From: Monosporascus cannonballus
Lineage: Eukaryota; Ascomycota; Sordariomycetes; Xylariales
Assembly: GCA_004154925.1 (NCBI GenBank)
Contig: QJNS01000013.1
Span: 62,001-126,000 of the forward strand
Length of the DNA: 64,000 nt
Reading direction: 5' to 3'
Of this stretch, positions 62,901 through 64,000 are shown piece after piece; the first letter of the stretch is position 1; every line of letters begins with the position of its first letter. The translations under genes were made by a program, and so were the position numbers. Below the pieces are notes generated by a model. That model was not told where the DNA came from and did not search any database. It worked only from the letters and a program-made list of their open reading frames with translations.

Positions 62901-64000
62901 GTTTCTTAGCGAAAAAGCTGGCCAAAAACAAAACGATATTATAGCCGAAAGTTTCTCGACAATTTTACGATTAGGTTCGAAAATTACAACCTAAGGATTT
63001 AGAAATTATAAAATTAATGTAAATAATTAAAGATTAAATAGAAATAAAAAAATATTTTTAAATTTAAGTAAAATTTTATATTATTAGAATAAATTCGTAA
63101 TTTCGTTTTAAGGAGTTTTACGATAGCAGTTAATTAATTAATATTATAATAATTTAAAGGCAGAATATATAAGATAAATCCGTACGTTAGAATTAATAAC
63201 TAAAAAGTTTTATTAGGAAAATACGGCAAATAATATCCGAAAATATATTAAGCAATATCCGAATTGCTAAGATATAATAAAATTATGCTATAAACTATAT
63301 AGATAATTATAACCTCTGCTGTTATCTAAATAACTTTTTCAAAAAAAATTAAATTTTATTACGAGGCTTTTTAAAAGCCTAAGTTTAAATAGGCTAAAAT
63401 ACGACGTAATTTTGACAATTATCGACCGCTTTACGAAATTGAAATTATTTATCCCTATAGTTAAAACTTTAACTGCAGCCGAATTAACCCGATTACTTTA
63501 TAACGAAATCGAATACAAATTCGATACGCTAGCCGGAATTATTAACGATAAAAATAAACTATTAACGAATTAATTTTAGGCGGAATTTTGTAAAAAATAA
63601 AAAATAAAGCGGCGAATATCAACCATTTATTATCCGCAAATCAATAAGCAAACGGAATACATTTATTAAGTTTTAAAATATTATTCTCATAATTATATTA
63701 ATATATATCATAATAATCAGATACAGTTATTATAAAATACGAAATTTGTATATAATAATATGTAAAATATATTTATCGGCCGTTTTACGTTCGAAACCTT
63801 ATATAAATACTATTTAAAAATAATAAAATACATTTTCTAAAGATTTAAAGGACAAATATAAAAAATTAAAACGCGGCGCGAAAAATTGGCGGCTATTTGT
63901 TAAATAATATATAAATATTAGAAAAAAAAAATAACGGCAGCCCAGAAAAAGTATTATAATTAAGGTTATACGCTTTTAAAATTCTAATTAAAATAATAAA
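59937..64000 (+). pseudogene. Element 5 gag-pol remnant after element 4
   Basis: RT is legible from about 61290 (LFVFKKNGNFRLYVNYKRLN, then KTIKDRYL). The active site reads YLKN (61635-61646) for YxDD. Integrase core is well readable: ILTIIDRFTKL (63409-63441) with the first catalytic Asp, TLTAAELTRLLYNEIEYKF and GIINDKNKLLTN with the second Asp region, then YYPQINKQTEYI where HPQTDGQTER is expected. The window ends just before the expected chromodomain and right LTR. Confidence 0.78.

Larger units (their letters stand above)
31231..64000. other. AT-rich, RIP-mutated isochore of nested retrotransposons
   Basis: From about 31.23 kb to the window end the DNA is dominated by A and T. CpG persists in many places (ACG, CGA, GCCG), while CA and TG are scarce. 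That is what CpA-directed C to T mutation on both strands leaves behind. No intact gene was found. Recognisable sequence consists of five LTR-type elements, three inserted in two others, plus structureless filler. It continues beyond the window. Confidence 0.9.
52688..64000 (+). mobile_element. Element 5: Ty3/Gypsy retrotransposon, truncated by the window end
   Basis: A left LTR at 52688-52817 is followed by gag-like sequence to 53700. There element 4 is inserted. After 59936 the element continues with reverse transcriptase (61.3-61.75 kb), RNase H (62 kb onwards) and integrase (63.2-63.97 kb), all on the plus strand. The 3' LTR is outside the window. All frames are broken by stops. Confidence 0.8.

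Overview
The window looks like nuclear DNA of a filamentous ascomycete (Pezizomycotina). The recognisable genes have short GT..AG introns of about 57 to 213 bases. The proteins are typical of these fungi: a small Yap/AP-1-like bZIP, a GPI-anchored GH16 glucanase, and Oma1-, Mgr3- and MAPR-type proteins. The repeats carry the signature of repeat-induced point mutation (RIP). I cannot name the genus. The window has two compartments that meet at about 31.23 kb. Compartment 1 (1-31.2 kb, ordinary GC) is gene-sparse and holds seven supported genes: a cytochrome b5 (2683-3109, -), a mitochondrial Oma1-like M48 protease (3892-5255, -), a GH16 cell-wall enzyme (7861-10173, -), a bZIP factor (14738-15223, -), a mitochondrial TPR protein of the Mgr3 type (23830-25623, -), a MAPR/Dap1-like haem protein (26161-27056, +, divergent from the Mgr3 gene) and a small Cys/His-rich conserved-looking protein (28755-29021, -). 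A 1.84-kb Fot1/pogo-type DNA transposon with 40-bp inverted repeats lies at 5605-7444 and has been killed by RIP. The remaining stretches, notably 10.2-14.7, 15.2-23.8 and 29.0-31.2 kb, contain no gene I can support. Compartment 2 (31.2-64 kb) is extremely AT-rich, CpG is kept while CpA/TpG is scarce, and no intact gene remains. It is a stack of nested Ty3/Gypsy LTR retrotransposons. Element 1 (34992-49740, +) is interrupted by element 2 (36570-42189, -) and by element 3 (45551-47872), a tandem LTR-internal-LTR-internal-LTR unit without coding capacity that carries 64-bp minisatellite arrays. Element 5 (52688 to beyond the window end, +) is interrupted by element 4 (53701-59936, +), which has a target duplication differing only by C/T. 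Chromodomain remnants can still be read at the ends of elements 1, 2 and 4, so these are chromoviruses; the 3' end of element 5 is outside the window. The active-site YxDD motif of all four reverse transcriptases is destroyed. The host genes touch two themes, without evidence of a shared operon or pathway: mitochondrial inner-membrane quality control (Oma1-like, Mgr3-like) and cytochrome b5-fold haem binding (cytochrome b5, MAPR). The AT-rich block behaves like a heterochromatic isochore, possibly pericentromeric or subtelomeric; this is inference. The most unusual structure is element 3, with two internal regions sharing an identical 64-75-64-64-64 repeat register and three LTRs that differ strongly in how far RIP has eroded them.
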